Source: a virus
Virus record (IMG/VR): IMGVR_UViG_3300027749_000165
Span: 1 to 49,174 of that record
Direction: 5' to 3' (one strand)
Length of the DNA: 49,174 nucleotides
In this document: in pieces, positions 24,116 through 31,066 of the stretch
Layout: the number at the start of each line of letters is the position of its first letter
Numbering within the stretch: the first letter of the stretch is position 1
The notes under the pieces: generated by a model
The model's input: only the letters and a program-made list of their open reading frames with translations
Database searches by the model: none
Told to the model about the DNA's origin: nothing
Position numbers and translations under genes: made by a program

Positions 24116-24363
24116 TGCAATACGATAACAAAAATACAGGCGCAGCGTTCTTGAAAGAGAATGTCAACCCGAAGGCTCCAAAGTGGAGTGGCCCACTCAA
24201 TGTAGATGGAAAGGACTATCAGGTCAGCATCTGGGAGAAGAATTCCAAGGGCGGACTAGATTTCCTTTCCCTAAAGGTTGAGCCACCACGCCCGAAGGGT
24301 GAGGGATACAAGCCTAAGCCAAAGTTCACGCCGGACGATGATGGCGATGGCATCCCGTGGTAA
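24115..24363 (+). CDS. Conserved phage protein of the SGPLNVDGKDYxVSxW type, 82 aa
   Basis: It reads YDNKNTGAAFLKENVNPKAP, then SGPLNVDGKDYQVSIWEKNS and FLSLKVEPP. This is a frequent small phage family (YDNxNxGALFKN, SGxLNVDGKDYWLSAW, FMSLxVKP) with no assigned role, found near recombination genes. The C-terminus is Pro/Lys-rich and acidic. It overlaps the preceding stop. Confidence 0.65.
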   Translation: MQYDNKNTGAAFLKENVNPKAPKWSGPLNVDGKDYQVSIWEKNSKGGLDFLSLKVEPPRPKGEGYKPKPKFTPDDDGDGIPW

Positions 24364-24365
24364 AA

Positions 24366-24560
24366 ATGAGCGCAGTAGTTTCCAAAAAGGGGCTAAAAGA
24401 TTCCGACACATTTAGGTGCGATGATTGTGGAGAAAACATATCCGGCACTCGCGTGATAGATGGCGAATACGTCTATTACGTCAAGCAGGATAGGAGTAAC
24501 CCCAACAATAATCGCTACCGATGCGAAGAATGCCAAAGTGATATTTGGACTAACTTCTAA
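24366..24560 (+). CDS. Two-CxxC zinc-ribbon protein, 64 aa
   Basis: Two cysteine pairs (RCDDCGENISG and RCEECQSDIW) flank a beta-rich middle, the classic zinc ribbon. The ATG at 24366 is preferred over the GTG at 24357, which overlaps the upstream gene. The stop overlaps the RusA start. It may bind nucleic acid. Confidence 0.6.
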   Translation: MSAVVSKKGLKDSDTFRCDDCGENISGTRVIDGEYVYYVKQDRSNPNNNRYRCEECQSDIWTNF

Positions 24561-24994
24561 TGGAAGCTATATCGTTCATAGTTCCAATAATGCCAGCCTC
24601 CATGCAGGGGGCTGGCAAAAGGGCTATGTCAATGGGTGGAAGAGTAGTATTCTTTAAAGAAAAGCGTGCCAAAGACTATGAGACAGCAATCAAGTTTTAC
24701 GCATCACCACACATTCCAAAAGAAAAGTTTACTGGCCCTGTTAAGCTCACAATAGCCTTTGTACTAAAGCGTCCTGCATCATTGAATGGAAAGAAGTTTT
24801 CTCAAGAGCGCATACCTGCTACAAAGCGGCCTGATCTAGATAATCTTGTGAAATTTAGCGTGCAAGATTGTTTGAGTGCGTTCTGGGAGGATGACAGCCT
24901 TGTCACCCAGCTCATTGCCTCCAAGTGGTACGCCGCTGTTAATGAACAGCCAAAGATTGAGATTGCAATTGAGTCTATAGAAGGTATTAAATGA
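24560..24994 (+). CDS. rusA: RusA-type Holliday junction resolvase
   Basis: This 144-aa protein carries the RusA signature RPDLDNLVK (D92, D94, K98), then FWEDDSLVTQL (D111, D112) and a Lys in SKWY (122). These are the acidic catalytic residues that bind Mg2+ and cleave four-way junctions symmetrically. It acts with ERF and the exonuclease in phage recombination or in trimming replication intermediates. Length is typical (120-145 aa). An HNH endonuclease gene sits directly downstream. Confidence 0.85.
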   Translation: MEAISFIVPIMPASMQGAGKRAMSMGGRVVFFKEKRAKDYETAIKFYASPHIPKEKFTGPVKLTIAFVLKRPASLNGKKFSQERIPATKRPDLDNLVKFSVQDCLSAFWEDDSLVTQLIASKWYAAVNEQPKIEIAIESIEGIK

Positions 24995-24997
24995 ACA

Positions 24998-25030
24998 AAG
25001 CCACAGGGAGTTGACGCTCCGAGTGGCTTC
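24998..25030. repeat. Inverted repeat downstream of rusA
   Basis: AAGCCAC and GTGGCTT flank GGGAGTTGACGCTCC, which itself pairs as GGAG/CTCC, giving a compact two-part hairpin immediately after the rusA stop. It could be a weak terminator (no T-tract), a processing site, or the site used by the downstream homing endonuclease. Confidence 0.5.
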
Positions 25031-25052
25031 TAACCTCAACCATATCATTACT

Positions 25053-25760
25053 ATGACCGAAGCTGTTCAAACTTTAGAGCCTCCCGCGCATCGTTACAAG
25101 CGTGGAGATGTACGAGAAGACGGATTAATTTTTTGGGCTTATACACAGCATGGAAAATATCAAGAATGGGTATCTGAAAAAAGATTCCTAGACAGAAAAA
25201 CAAAACGAAAAGAATATCGTCATAAATACTATAAAAATAATAAAGAAACTGAAATACAAGGCCACAAAAAATACTATGCTATAAATAGGACTAATATCAT
25301 ACAAGGTATGAAAGAATACTATGTTAGAGATAGGGATAAGAGATTGTCAGATGGAAAGCAATATCGCGAAAAAAACAAATGCGAGATAAATAGAAGAAAC
25401 GTTATTTATTGTAAAAATAGACTAAAAACTGATGTATTATATAGACTGTCTCGTTCAGTTGGTAGTCTTATTAGAATCGCACTATTAAGCCAAAAATATA
25501 CCAAGAAAAGCAGAACACATGAAATACTTGGATGTTCATTTGAGTTTTTTAAAAACTATATAGAACAAAGGTTTCTTGACGGAATGACATGGGAAAATAG
25601 ATCCGAATGGCATCTTGATCATATTATTCCTGTATCTTTAGGAAAAACAGAAAAAGAGATTATAAAATTGAACCATTATACAAATTTTCGTCCACTATGG
25701 GCTAAAGAAAATATTGCTAAGGGCAATAAGCAGAACAAACAACTAGAACTAATAAAATGA
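25053..25760 (+). CDS. HNH homing endonuclease
   Basis: The 235-aa protein starts at ATG 25053; the upstream TTG at 25011 would sit in the inverted repeat. Residues about 15-35 (RYKRGDVREDGLIFWAYTQH) match the N-terminal piece of the HNH protein at 13330. The middle is a long basic helical region (KEYRHKYYKNNKETEIQGHK). The C-terminus is an HNH fold (EWHLDHIIPVSLGK, then N-x-R-P-L-W and ENIAKGNK). The gene is distinctly AT-rich compared with its neighbours and probably arrived by homing. Confidence 0.8.
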   Translation: MTEAVQTLEPPAHRYKRGDVREDGLIFWAYTQHGKYQEWVSEKRFLDRKTKRKEYRHKYYKNNKETEIQGHKKYYAINRTNIIQGMKEYYVRDRDKRLSDGKQYREKNKCEINRRNVIYCKNRLKTDVLYRLSRSVGSLIRIALLSQKYTKKSRTHEILGCSFEFFKNYIEQRFLDGMTWENRSEWHLDHIIPVSLGKTEKEIIKLNHYTNFRPLWAKENIAKGNKQNKQLELIK

Positions 25761-26101
25761 AAACAATACAATCTGAGCTGGTATTCCAGCCAATCAAACC
25801 AGAACCGCCGGAGAGCCGTCTTTATAGAAGATTTGAAAAGTTCCATAAAGATAATCCCAGCGTTTACGACAACCTAGTTCTCCTCGCACGCGAGTTCCGC
25901 CGTAAGGGTGGCAATCAGAATCGCAAGATGGGAATCGCAATGTTATACGAAACATTGAGGTGGAATTATTATATGAACGTGGAAACAGAGGAGGAGTACA
26001 AGCTCCCAAATGAATTTCGCGCACCGTATTCCAGATTGGTTATGGATCAGGAATTTGACCTACAGGACGCTTTCCTTATAAGAAGTTCAGTCGTTGACTA
26101 A
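25757..26101 (+). CDS. Conserved phage protein (FxxFHxxNPxVY type), 114 aa
   Basis: It reads FEKFHKDNPSVYDNLVLLAR, then GIAMLYETLRWNYYM, then KLPNEFRAPYSRLVMDQEFD. The order FHxxNPxVY, MLxExxRW, YKLxNxxRxxYxRxxM is a familiar phage family of unknown function, usually near replication genes. It overlaps the HNH stop by four bases, so the endonuclease is tightly inserted. Confidence 0.65.
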   Translation: MKTIQSELVFQPIKPEPPESRLYRRFEKFHKDNPSVYDNLVLLAREFRRKGGNQNRKMGIAMLYETLRWNYYMNVETEEEYKLPNEFRAPYSRLVMDQEFDLQDAFLIRSSVVD

Positions 26102-26109
26102 AAAAATAT

Positions 26110-26304
26110 ATGAAACCTAACGAAGCATTCACAAATTGGTACGCCACAGAAGGCGTAAGGACTCCAGTATACCCAGTAGAGGGTGAAACAAACCACCATG
26201 AGGAGTACCAGAAGCTGGCATACTTTGCAGGCTACAAGGCCGCAATCGACTACTGCGCGGCGGTTGTTGACAAGGTCGGCATTGAGCTAGGGAAAAGTAG
26301 ATAA
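26110..26304 (+). CDS. Small hypothetical protein, 64 aa
   Basis: Tyr-rich hydrophilic start (AFTNWYATEGVRTPVYPVEG) then a helix (YQKLAYFAGYKAAIDYCAAV). Its stop overlaps the ATG of the DUF1376 gene. No family is recognised. Confidence 0.55.
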   Translation: MKPNEAFTNWYATEGVRTPVYPVEGETNHHEEYQKLAYFAGYKAAIDYCAAVVDKVGIELGKSR

Positions 26305-26993
26305 TGAACTACTACAAAAGACACATTGGCGATTACGCCAAGAAAGCCGGAAAGCTCACCATGCTCCAACACGGAGCGTACACGCTTTTGTTGGATGCGT
26401 GCTATGATCGTGAAAGAATACCCACGCTTGAAGAGGCTTTGGAATGGTCATGGGCAATGTCTCAAGATGAGATCGATGCCGTCATATTTGTACACACGAA
26501 ATACTTTCCAAAGAACGACAATGGACAACACACCCAGAAGCGTGTTTTGGAGGAGCTTTTGTCGTATCAATCCATCTCAGAAACAAATAAACGCATCGCA
26601 ATTGAGCGTGAGCAAAAGAGAAAAAGCACGAAGCGTGCACAAGACGTGCACGAAGCTCCACCTAACCATAAACCAATAACCAATAACCATAAACCAGATA
26701 AGAAGAAGGTCGCTGAAGCTCCCGTTGTCATTCCGCCGTCCTTAGATAATGTTTCTTTCAAGATTGCATGGCAGGAGTACATCGCTTATCGCAGTGAGTA
26801 TAAGTTTAGGTCACTTAAAAGGCAGAGCATACAAAACATCTACGACCAAATGGAAGTTTGGGGATGTGATAACGCCATTGAATCAATTCGCGCTACAATC
26901 AGGAACGGATGGCAGGGCTTGTTCTTTCCAAAGCAGGCGCAGTCATCGGGAGGAAAAAAAGCCTCGCCTTCTGAGTTCGATCACGCATTCTAG
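26304..26993 (+). CDS. DUF1376-type replication initiation protein
   Basis: The 229-aa protein starts NYYKRHIGDYAKKAGKLTML and QHGAYTLLLDACYDRERIPT, the DUF1376 domain of phage replication initiators. The middle is a Pro/Lys linker. The C-terminal residues 150-215 are a DnaD-like helical segment (FKIAWQEYIAYRSEYKFRSL, then GWQGLFFPK) that in related proteins contacts the helicase loader. The gene directly downstream encodes a DnaC-like loader, supporting this role. It probably opens or marks the phage origin for helicase loading. Confidence 0.8.
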   Translation: MNYYKRHIGDYAKKAGKLTMLQHGAYTLLLDACYDRERIPTLEEALEWSWAMSQDEIDAVIFVHTKYFPKNDNGQHTQKRVLEELLSYQSISETNKRIAIEREQKRKSTKRAQDVHEAPPNHKPITNNHKPDKKKVAEAPVVIPPSLDNVSFKIAWQEYIAYRSEYKFRSLKRQSIQNIYDQMEVWGCDNAIESIRATIRNGWQGLFFPKQAQSSGGKKASPSEFDHAF

Positions 26994-27016
26994 CCAACCA
27001 ATAAATAAATCAATAC

Positions 27017-27700
27017 ATGAAAAAGACCTGCAATAATTGCACTGCAGAGTTCGACACCGAGGACATCTTCTTAGGTGAACGCCTGCTTTGGAGCATCAGC
27101 ACCTGCGATCCATGCAACGAGACGCTGGTAGCTGAACAAGCCGAGCGAGAGAAACAAGAGGCTTTAAACGCCCGTAAAACGCAATTCTGGTGCGATGTGC
27201 CGACATTGTACCAAGATACGGATAAAACGAAGCTACAGGCCAACCTCGTCGCGGCAATCGATGGATGGGAGTATGGAGCAAAGGGCTTAGGCTTCATCGG
27301 GAAGTCAGGAGCCGGAAAGACCCGCGCATCTGTTCTCCTACTCCAGCGCATAGCCATGACAGGGAAGTCTATCTGCTTTATGAAGGCCGTGAAGCTGACA
27401 AACTATGCACGCGATAAGTTCAGCGACGACCATAAGGAGAAGGAGGTGGCAACCGAGCGCATCCGGCAAGCCTATCGCGCAAAGCTATTGCTGATCGACG
27501 ACATCGGAAAGGGTCGCCTATCGCCGACAGCAGAGGAGCTTCTATTCGACATCATTGACGAGCGCAGCGAGAGAGGTCTTCCTATAATATGGACATCAAA
27601 CTCAGGTGCTAAGGCACTCCGAGAGATGCTGTCACCAGACAGGGCGGACGCTCTTATTCGCAGGCTCGCAGAGTTCACTACCATCACCCACATCCAATAA
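27017..27700 (+). CDS. DnaC-like AAA+ helicase loader
   Basis: This 227-aa protein has Walker A GKSGAGKT (95-102), Walker B LLLIDDIG with D161/D162, and a sensor-1 TSN (in WTSNSGAKAL). Two cysteine pairs at the N-terminus (C5/C8, C30/C33) form a small zinc finger, an addition seen in some phage loaders. DnaC-type proteins load the replicative helicase onto DNA; no phage helicase is in view, so the host helicase is the likely client. It follows the DUF1376 gene by 23 bases. Confidence 0.85.
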   Translation: MKKTCNNCTAEFDTEDIFLGERLLWSISTCDPCNETLVAEQAEREKQEALNARKTQFWCDVPTLYQDTDKTKLQANLVAAIDGWEYGAKGLGFIGKSGAGKTRASVLLLQRIAMTGKSICFMKAVKLTNYARDKFSDDHKEKEVATERIRQAYRAKLLLIDDIGKGRLSPTAEELLFDIIDERSERGLPIIWTSNSGAKALREMLSPDRADALIRRLAEFTTITHIQ

Positions 27701-27831
27701 TGAAACTACTCCAACAAATCTATTGCCTATTCAAGGGCCATTCACTTATTCTACAGGCTCACAAGCGCAATCAATCAACCCGATTTGTCAAATGCCTCCG
27801 ATGCGGAGACAGCTGGCCCGTCTATAAATAA
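27700..27831 (+). CDS. Small CxxC zinc-ribbon-like protein, 43 aa
   Basis: ATG 27700 shares its first base with the loader stop (TAATG). The product, LLQQIYCLFKGHSLILQAHK with RFVKCLRCGDSW, is of the common phage type with GH and a C-x-x-C pair (CLRCG). It is too short for standard gene finders but well coupled. The function is unknown. Confidence 0.6.
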   Translation: MKLLQQIYCLFKGHSLILQAHKRNQSTRFVKCLRCGDSWPVYK

Positions 27832-27836
27832 ATAAT

Positions 27837-28094
27837 ATGGAATCCGATACACCACGCACAGACGCTCTCATGCATAAAGGGTGCATTGCCATCAATATCA
27901 TGGAACACGCGAGGCAGTTAGAGCGCGAACTGACCGAGGCACAGGCGTACAATAACAAAGTAACCAAAGAGCTTTGGATGTGGAAGCATGGGGAGATGCG
28001 ATCCGAGCGATTGATTAAGGAACTAAACGCAACTCGCGCAGCATTAGAGCAGAGGACAGAAGACGCAGTTCGCATGAGGAATCTATTAGAATAA
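27837..28094 (+). CDS. Coiled-coil phage protein (DTPRTDA type), 85 aa
   Basis: Begins MESDTPRTDALM and continues with HARQLERELTEAQAYNN and long charged helices. The DTPRTDA start and RxLERELxEA helix are typical of a common phage family. The 256-aa protein at 28905 shares this start, suggesting paralogy. Its role is unknown. Confidence 0.65.
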   Translation: MESDTPRTDALMHKGCIAINIMEHARQLERELTEAQAYNNKVTKELWMWKHGEMRSERLIKELNATRAALEQRTEDAVRMRNLLE

Positions 28095-28140
28095 TTATGA
28101 GCAAGCCATACATCGAAGACGAAGACCCTGATCTGTAACC

Positions 28141-28632
28141 ATGAGCCTAGACATAAACACACCAAGAGGGCAGGAATCAGTACAGGAAGAGCTAGAAATG
28201 CTAGACATCATGCGTTACGCCCATAAAGACTATCAGTTTATCCACACCCCAATAACCAAGGCCGCTTTGATAGATGGAATGATTATCAGGGATGGAGAGC
28301 TAGTAGGGATCTATGAATCTAAGTGCCGTAGGAGTACTTTGAAACAATTCAAGAACGAATTCTCAAGCGAGTGGATGGTCAGCTTCCATAAACTACAGGC
28401 AGGTTCTCAGCTCGCTAAGGCTCTGTGCGTGCCATTCGTTGGATTCCTGTACCTAGTTCCGGACAAAATGGTGGCTCGCATCAAGCTAACGGATGATAAT
28501 GGCAACTTCCTACCATCTATATTTATCGGGCGCAAGCAGACATCCAAGTGCTGCAATGGAGGAACTATGATGGACACCTGCGGATTCATTAGCTTAGACT
28601 CTGCCGTCTACATCACAAAAGGAGACAACTAA
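28141..28632 (+). CDS. PD-(D/E)XK nuclease-like protein, 163 aa
   Basis: Residues 40-65 read KAALIDGMIIRDGELVGIYE then SKCRR, fitting the restriction-endonuclease-like core (D45 then E59-x-K61). The C-terminus has a Cys-containing region (TSKCCNGGTMMDTCG). Phage proteins of this group resemble VRR-NUC/type II nucleases and may process replication intermediates or degrade host DNA. It is the second PD-(D/E)XK protein in the window, with a different domain layout from the one at 22754. Confidence 0.6.
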   Translation: MSLDINTPRGQESVQEELEMLDIMRYAHKDYQFIHTPITKAALIDGMIIRDGELVGIYESKCRRSTLKQFKNEFSSEWMVSFHKLQAGSQLAKALCVPFVGFLYLVPDKMVARIKLTDDNGNFLPSIFIGRKQTSKCCNGGTMMDTCGFISLDSAVYITKGDN

Positions 28633-28637
28633 TAGCC

Positions 28638-28835
28638 ATGAGCGTATACAACGAGACTAACTTTAATAAGATGCTGGATGCATACTCTGAGCTGAAATCA
28701 GAACGTAACTCCCTAATACTGGTCATCAATAACCTAGCTACCGAGATGGTAAACAAGCATGGATATACTAATGAATCATTGTCGGAAGTAGTTAATAGAA
28801 AGCCGGAAGAAGAAGTTATTACTATACAACCATAA
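28638..28835 (+). CDS. Small helical protein, 65 aa
   Basis: The product is helical with a conserved-looking charge pattern (FNKMLDAYSELKSERNSLIL). It is acidic at the C-terminus. It lies in the same run as the nuclease-like gene and precedes the hairpin at 28851. The family is unknown. Confidence 0.55.
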   Translation: MSVYNETNFNKMLDAYSELKSERNSLILVINNLATEMVNKHGYTNESLSEVVNRKPEEEVITIQP

Positions 28836-28850
28836 AAACAAATAGATTGT

Positions 28851-28873
28851 AATAGAGACATTTTGTCTCTATT
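28851..28873. repeat. Perfect 10-bp-stem hairpin
   Basis: AATAGAGACA-TTT-TGTCTCTATT is a perfect inverted repeat with a 3-base loop, directly upstream of the promoter-like element at 28875. It lacks a T-tract, so it may be an operator or a processing hairpin rather than a terminator. Confidence 0.6.
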
Positions 28874-28874
28874 G

Positions 28875-28902
28875 CTGACAACCAAAGCCGATTAGATATA
28901 AG
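28875..28902 (+). promoter_or_regulatory. Promoter-like element with CCAAAGCCG half-site
   Basis: CTGACA (28875-28880) and TATAAG (28897-28902) are 16 bp apart, and the spacer contains ACCAAAGCCGATTAG with the CCAAAGCCG half of the operator. The ATG of the next gene is at 28905, so any transcript started here would be leaderless or nearly so. Confidence 0.45.
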
Positions 28903-28904
28903 AT

Positions 28905-29675
28905 ATGAAAACAGATACGCCACGAACTGATGCCGCCGAGCCTCAACTCTACAGCAATGCAGGAGGATGGGTTAAAGCAGACTTCCCGAGAGAGCTAGAA
29001 CGAAAGCTTGCCGAGTCACAAGCCGAGGTTGAGTTTTGGAAAGCCAAAGCATATGAAGCCGAGGAAATGGAAGGAAAGCACGAGGCCGAGGTCGAGAGGC
29101 TTACTAAACGCCCCTTTGGTTGCAAGTGCGAAACCCTTAGAGAGAAGGCTCTTGGTGATGGATGCGACGAATGCAATAAGGCTCTTGTTATTGAGATGCT
29201 AACCGACGAGCGGCATGAGCTAGAGGCCGAGATTGAACACATCAAGAAACTCCTAAAAGATCCATCGGCAGTCCATATTAACACGCTAAGAGGCACTATT
29301 GCTGGTCTTTCTTGGGATGGGTACGAACACATTCTTGGCCCTCATCCTTGCAGGGAACGAGCCGAGAAAGCAGAGGCCGAGGTCGAGAGGCTATCCAAAC
29401 TCACAGAAGATTGCCTAAACGTCATCCGTGTTTATTGCCCGACTTATTACAATGACGCAATGGAGCGTTTTAACAAAACCAACAAAATGAACTACAGAAT
29501 CATCAAAACACGATGCGGTAAGCATTTTATTAAATATAAGTTCCTATGGTTTTGGTTCACGAATCATCCATTTAAAGGGCCAACTTACATGGATTCACTC
29601 TACCACGCCGAGTTGGAGCTGAAGTCTATCAAAAAATACAAAGCGGCTAAACAAGAGATTGTTTACGAGGATTAA
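28905..29675 (+). CDS. Coiled-coil phage protein (DTPRTDA type), 256 aa
   Basis: MKTDTPRTDAAEPQL, then LERKLAESQAEVEFWKAK and long coiled-coil stretches with FGCKCETLREKALGDGCDEC (four cysteines). It is a longer relative of the protein at 27837. The C-terminal 80 residues are of different character (basic and aromatic: KFLWFWFTNHPF), suggesting a fusion of two small genes. No function is known. Confidence 0.55.
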   Translation: MKTDTPRTDAAEPQLYSNAGGWVKADFPRELERKLAESQAEVEFWKAKAYEAEEMEGKHEAEVERLTKRPFGCKCETLREKALGDGCDECNKALVIEMLTDERHELEAEIEHIKKLLKDPSAVHINTLRGTIAGLSWDGYEHILGPHPCRERAEKAEAEVERLSKLTEDCLNVIRVYCPTYYNDAMERFNKTNKMNYRIIKTRCGKHFIKYKFLWFWFTNHPFKGPTYMDSLYHAELELKSIKKYKAAKQEIVYED

Positions 29676-29676
29676 T

Positions 29677-30273
29677 ATGCACGCACTAAAAAACCCTAAG
29701 CACGAACGATACGCACGCCTTCTCGCGCAGGGGCTAACCCAGAAAGAAGCATTCATTAAATGCTACCCAGACCAAAACCCTGAGTACGTCAAACCTAATG
29801 CCTCGCGCCTAGCTAATCAGCTCGACGTGATGGCTCGCGTAGCCGAGATCAAGGAGATGGTTGACTCCCAGTATGCAATGCAACTTGGCGAGAAACGAGA
29901 TCTCCTACGCAGGATGATTGATGGCCTTGTGCCTACCAAGGTAGTTAAGAAAGCCGATGGCAAGATTGAAGCTATCTTTGACAGGCTCGCCGCTCTCCAG
30001 ATGGACAGCAAGATCGCCGGAGAGTTTGCTCCTGAACAAGTGCAGCTATCAACAGGCCCAACGCTCAAGCTGGAGTTCAACATGGTAGGCCGGAACACCG
30101 CTCCGAATGAGGCACTGGAAGCAGAGTGGGAAAGGATCAATCCTGAGACTGTAAAGCTGTTGAACGAGCAAGAAGACCTGACTAGGTTTGAGGAGGCAAA
30201 GATCCGGCCTGATCGCACTCCTAGTCTTGACAGCTTAAAGGAAGTAATCGATGACATGGAGTTTGCTAATTAA
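29677..30273 (+). CDS. terS: Terminase small subunit-like protein
   Basis: Start at ATG 29677 (MHALKNPKHERYARLLAQGL). Residues 1-60 contain an HTH-like segment (RYARLLAQGLTQKEAFIKCY, then NASRLANQLDVMARVAEIKE), typical of Terminase_2-like small subunits that bind the packaging site. The C-terminal half is helical with a tail rich in Glu. It lies about 0.8 kb upstream of the large subunit, separated by three small genes. No pac or cos site can be identified by eye. Confidence 0.7.
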   Translation: MHALKNPKHERYARLLAQGLTQKEAFIKCYPDQNPEYVKPNASRLANQLDVMARVAEIKEMVDSQYAMQLGEKRDLLRRMIDGLVPTKVVKKADGKIEAIFDRLAALQMDSKIAGEFAPEQVQLSTGPTLKLEFNMVGRNTAPNEALEAEWERINPETVKLLNEQEDLTRFEEAKIRPDRTPSLDSLKEVIDDMEFAN

Positions 30274-30275
30274 TT

Positions 30276-30482
30276 ATGAAAGCCACACTTGAATTTGATC
30301 TGCCGGAAGAGGGTGACGAACACATGAACGCAGTTAGGGGAGGAGAATGGCGGCTGGCATTCTACAAGCTCCATCAGTACCTGTTCCGGCTACACGATGA
30401 CGGCGCAACTAGCACGACAGAAAGAGACTTGTCAGAGGCCAACGAGATCTTAGAGGAACTGAACCTTAGTCTTTGGGATTGA
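30276..30482 (+). CDS. Small conserved phage protein, 68 aa
   Basis: Acidic helical protein, FDLPEEGDEHMNAVRGGEWR, then AFYKLHQYLFRLHDD. It resembles a frequent family beginning xFxLPEDxxE...AVxGxxxxxALxxFxxxLR found near terminase genes. The overlapping promoter starts in its last codons. Confidence 0.55.
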   Translation: MKATLEFDLPEEGDEHMNAVRGGEWRLAFYKLHQYLFRLHDDGATSTTERDLSEANEILEELNLSLWD

Positions 30483-30507
30483 CATAGCTAATAGCAATAG
30501 TTAATAG
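30479..30507 (+). promoter_or_regulatory. Promoter upstream of gene 30518
   Basis: TTGACA at 30479-30484 and TAATAG at 30502-30507, separated by exactly 17 bp. TSS would fall near 30514, only a few bases before the ATG at 30518. The -10 TAATAG is the same as at the capsid promoter (44319). Confidence 0.6.
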
Positions 30508-30517
30508 TGTCAGCACT

Positions 30518-30793
30518 ATGGCTAACTACTTCGTCAAAGGTCAACTTTACACCAACAACAACACAGATGTGTACGGAACAGACAAAGGTTCTGTCGTAAC
30601 CAATCACCAAGATCCCAACATGAGGATCATGACTTGGCTCTGCACCGCTGTAACAGCTACGTTTGCAGTCTTCAAAAGTAAATCTGGTCGTCCTGACGGA
30701 ACAGTCCACCGCCTTCGCATCTATAGCGATCAGCTTGGAAAGTTTGTCTTCCCTCGCGGACGCTTTGATGGTGCGCCTGTCTTCCGTAGCTAG
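30518..30793 (+). CDS. Hypothetical protein, 91 aa
   Basis: Beta-like product (YFVKGQLYTNNNTDVYGTDK) with an Arg/Lys-rich second half (FAVFKSKSGRPDGTVHRLRI). It has its own promoter (30479) and ends two bases before the convergent minus-strand gene. No family is recognised. Confidence 0.5.
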   Translation: MANYFVKGQLYTNNNTDVYGTDKGSVVTNHQDPNMRIMTWLCTAVTATFAVFKSKSGRPDGTVHRLRIYSDQLGKFVFPRGRFDGAPVFRS

Positions 30794-30795
30794 TC

Positions 30796-31026
30796 CTACT
30801 TGTTCCTAGCTTTCTTAGACGGCTTTGCCTGCACCTTTGCGTGCGCCCTACCATAGATGGTCTTGACTTGTATTGACTCCGGCAACTGCTGGACAAAGAT
30901 CTTTAAACGAAGAGCAGTCTCAGGACTCATTAGCTTAACTAGGTGAGAGAATTCCTCTCCGGCTGTTGCCAGCTTTGTTGCCTCAGTATATGTGTGTTTC
31001 TGGAGATCGTCGTATTTGTTAAACAT
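30796..31026 (-). CDS. Minus-strand small basic protein, 76 aa
   Basis: The gene reads leftwards from ATG at 31024-31026 to a stop at 30796. The product is helical (DDLQKHTYTEATKLATAGEE) with a strongly basic C-terminus (AHAKVQAKPSKKARNK), as in DNA-binding phage regulators. It converges with the gene at 30518, leaving two bases. No other open gene explains 30794-31066, which supports it. The function is unknown. Confidence 0.5.
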   Translation of the reverse strand: MFNKYDDLQKHTYTEATKLATAGEEFSHLVKLMSPETALRLKIFVQQLPESIQVKTIYGRAHAKVQAKPSKKARNK

Positions 31027-31066
31027 AGTTGCAATGGATTAACAGATTAGCTAACGATTACAACTT

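Noticed and set aside
28097-28138. 13-codon frame MSKPYIEDEDPDL between two genes
   Set aside because: Too short to judge; may be a leader peptide, but nothing else supports it.
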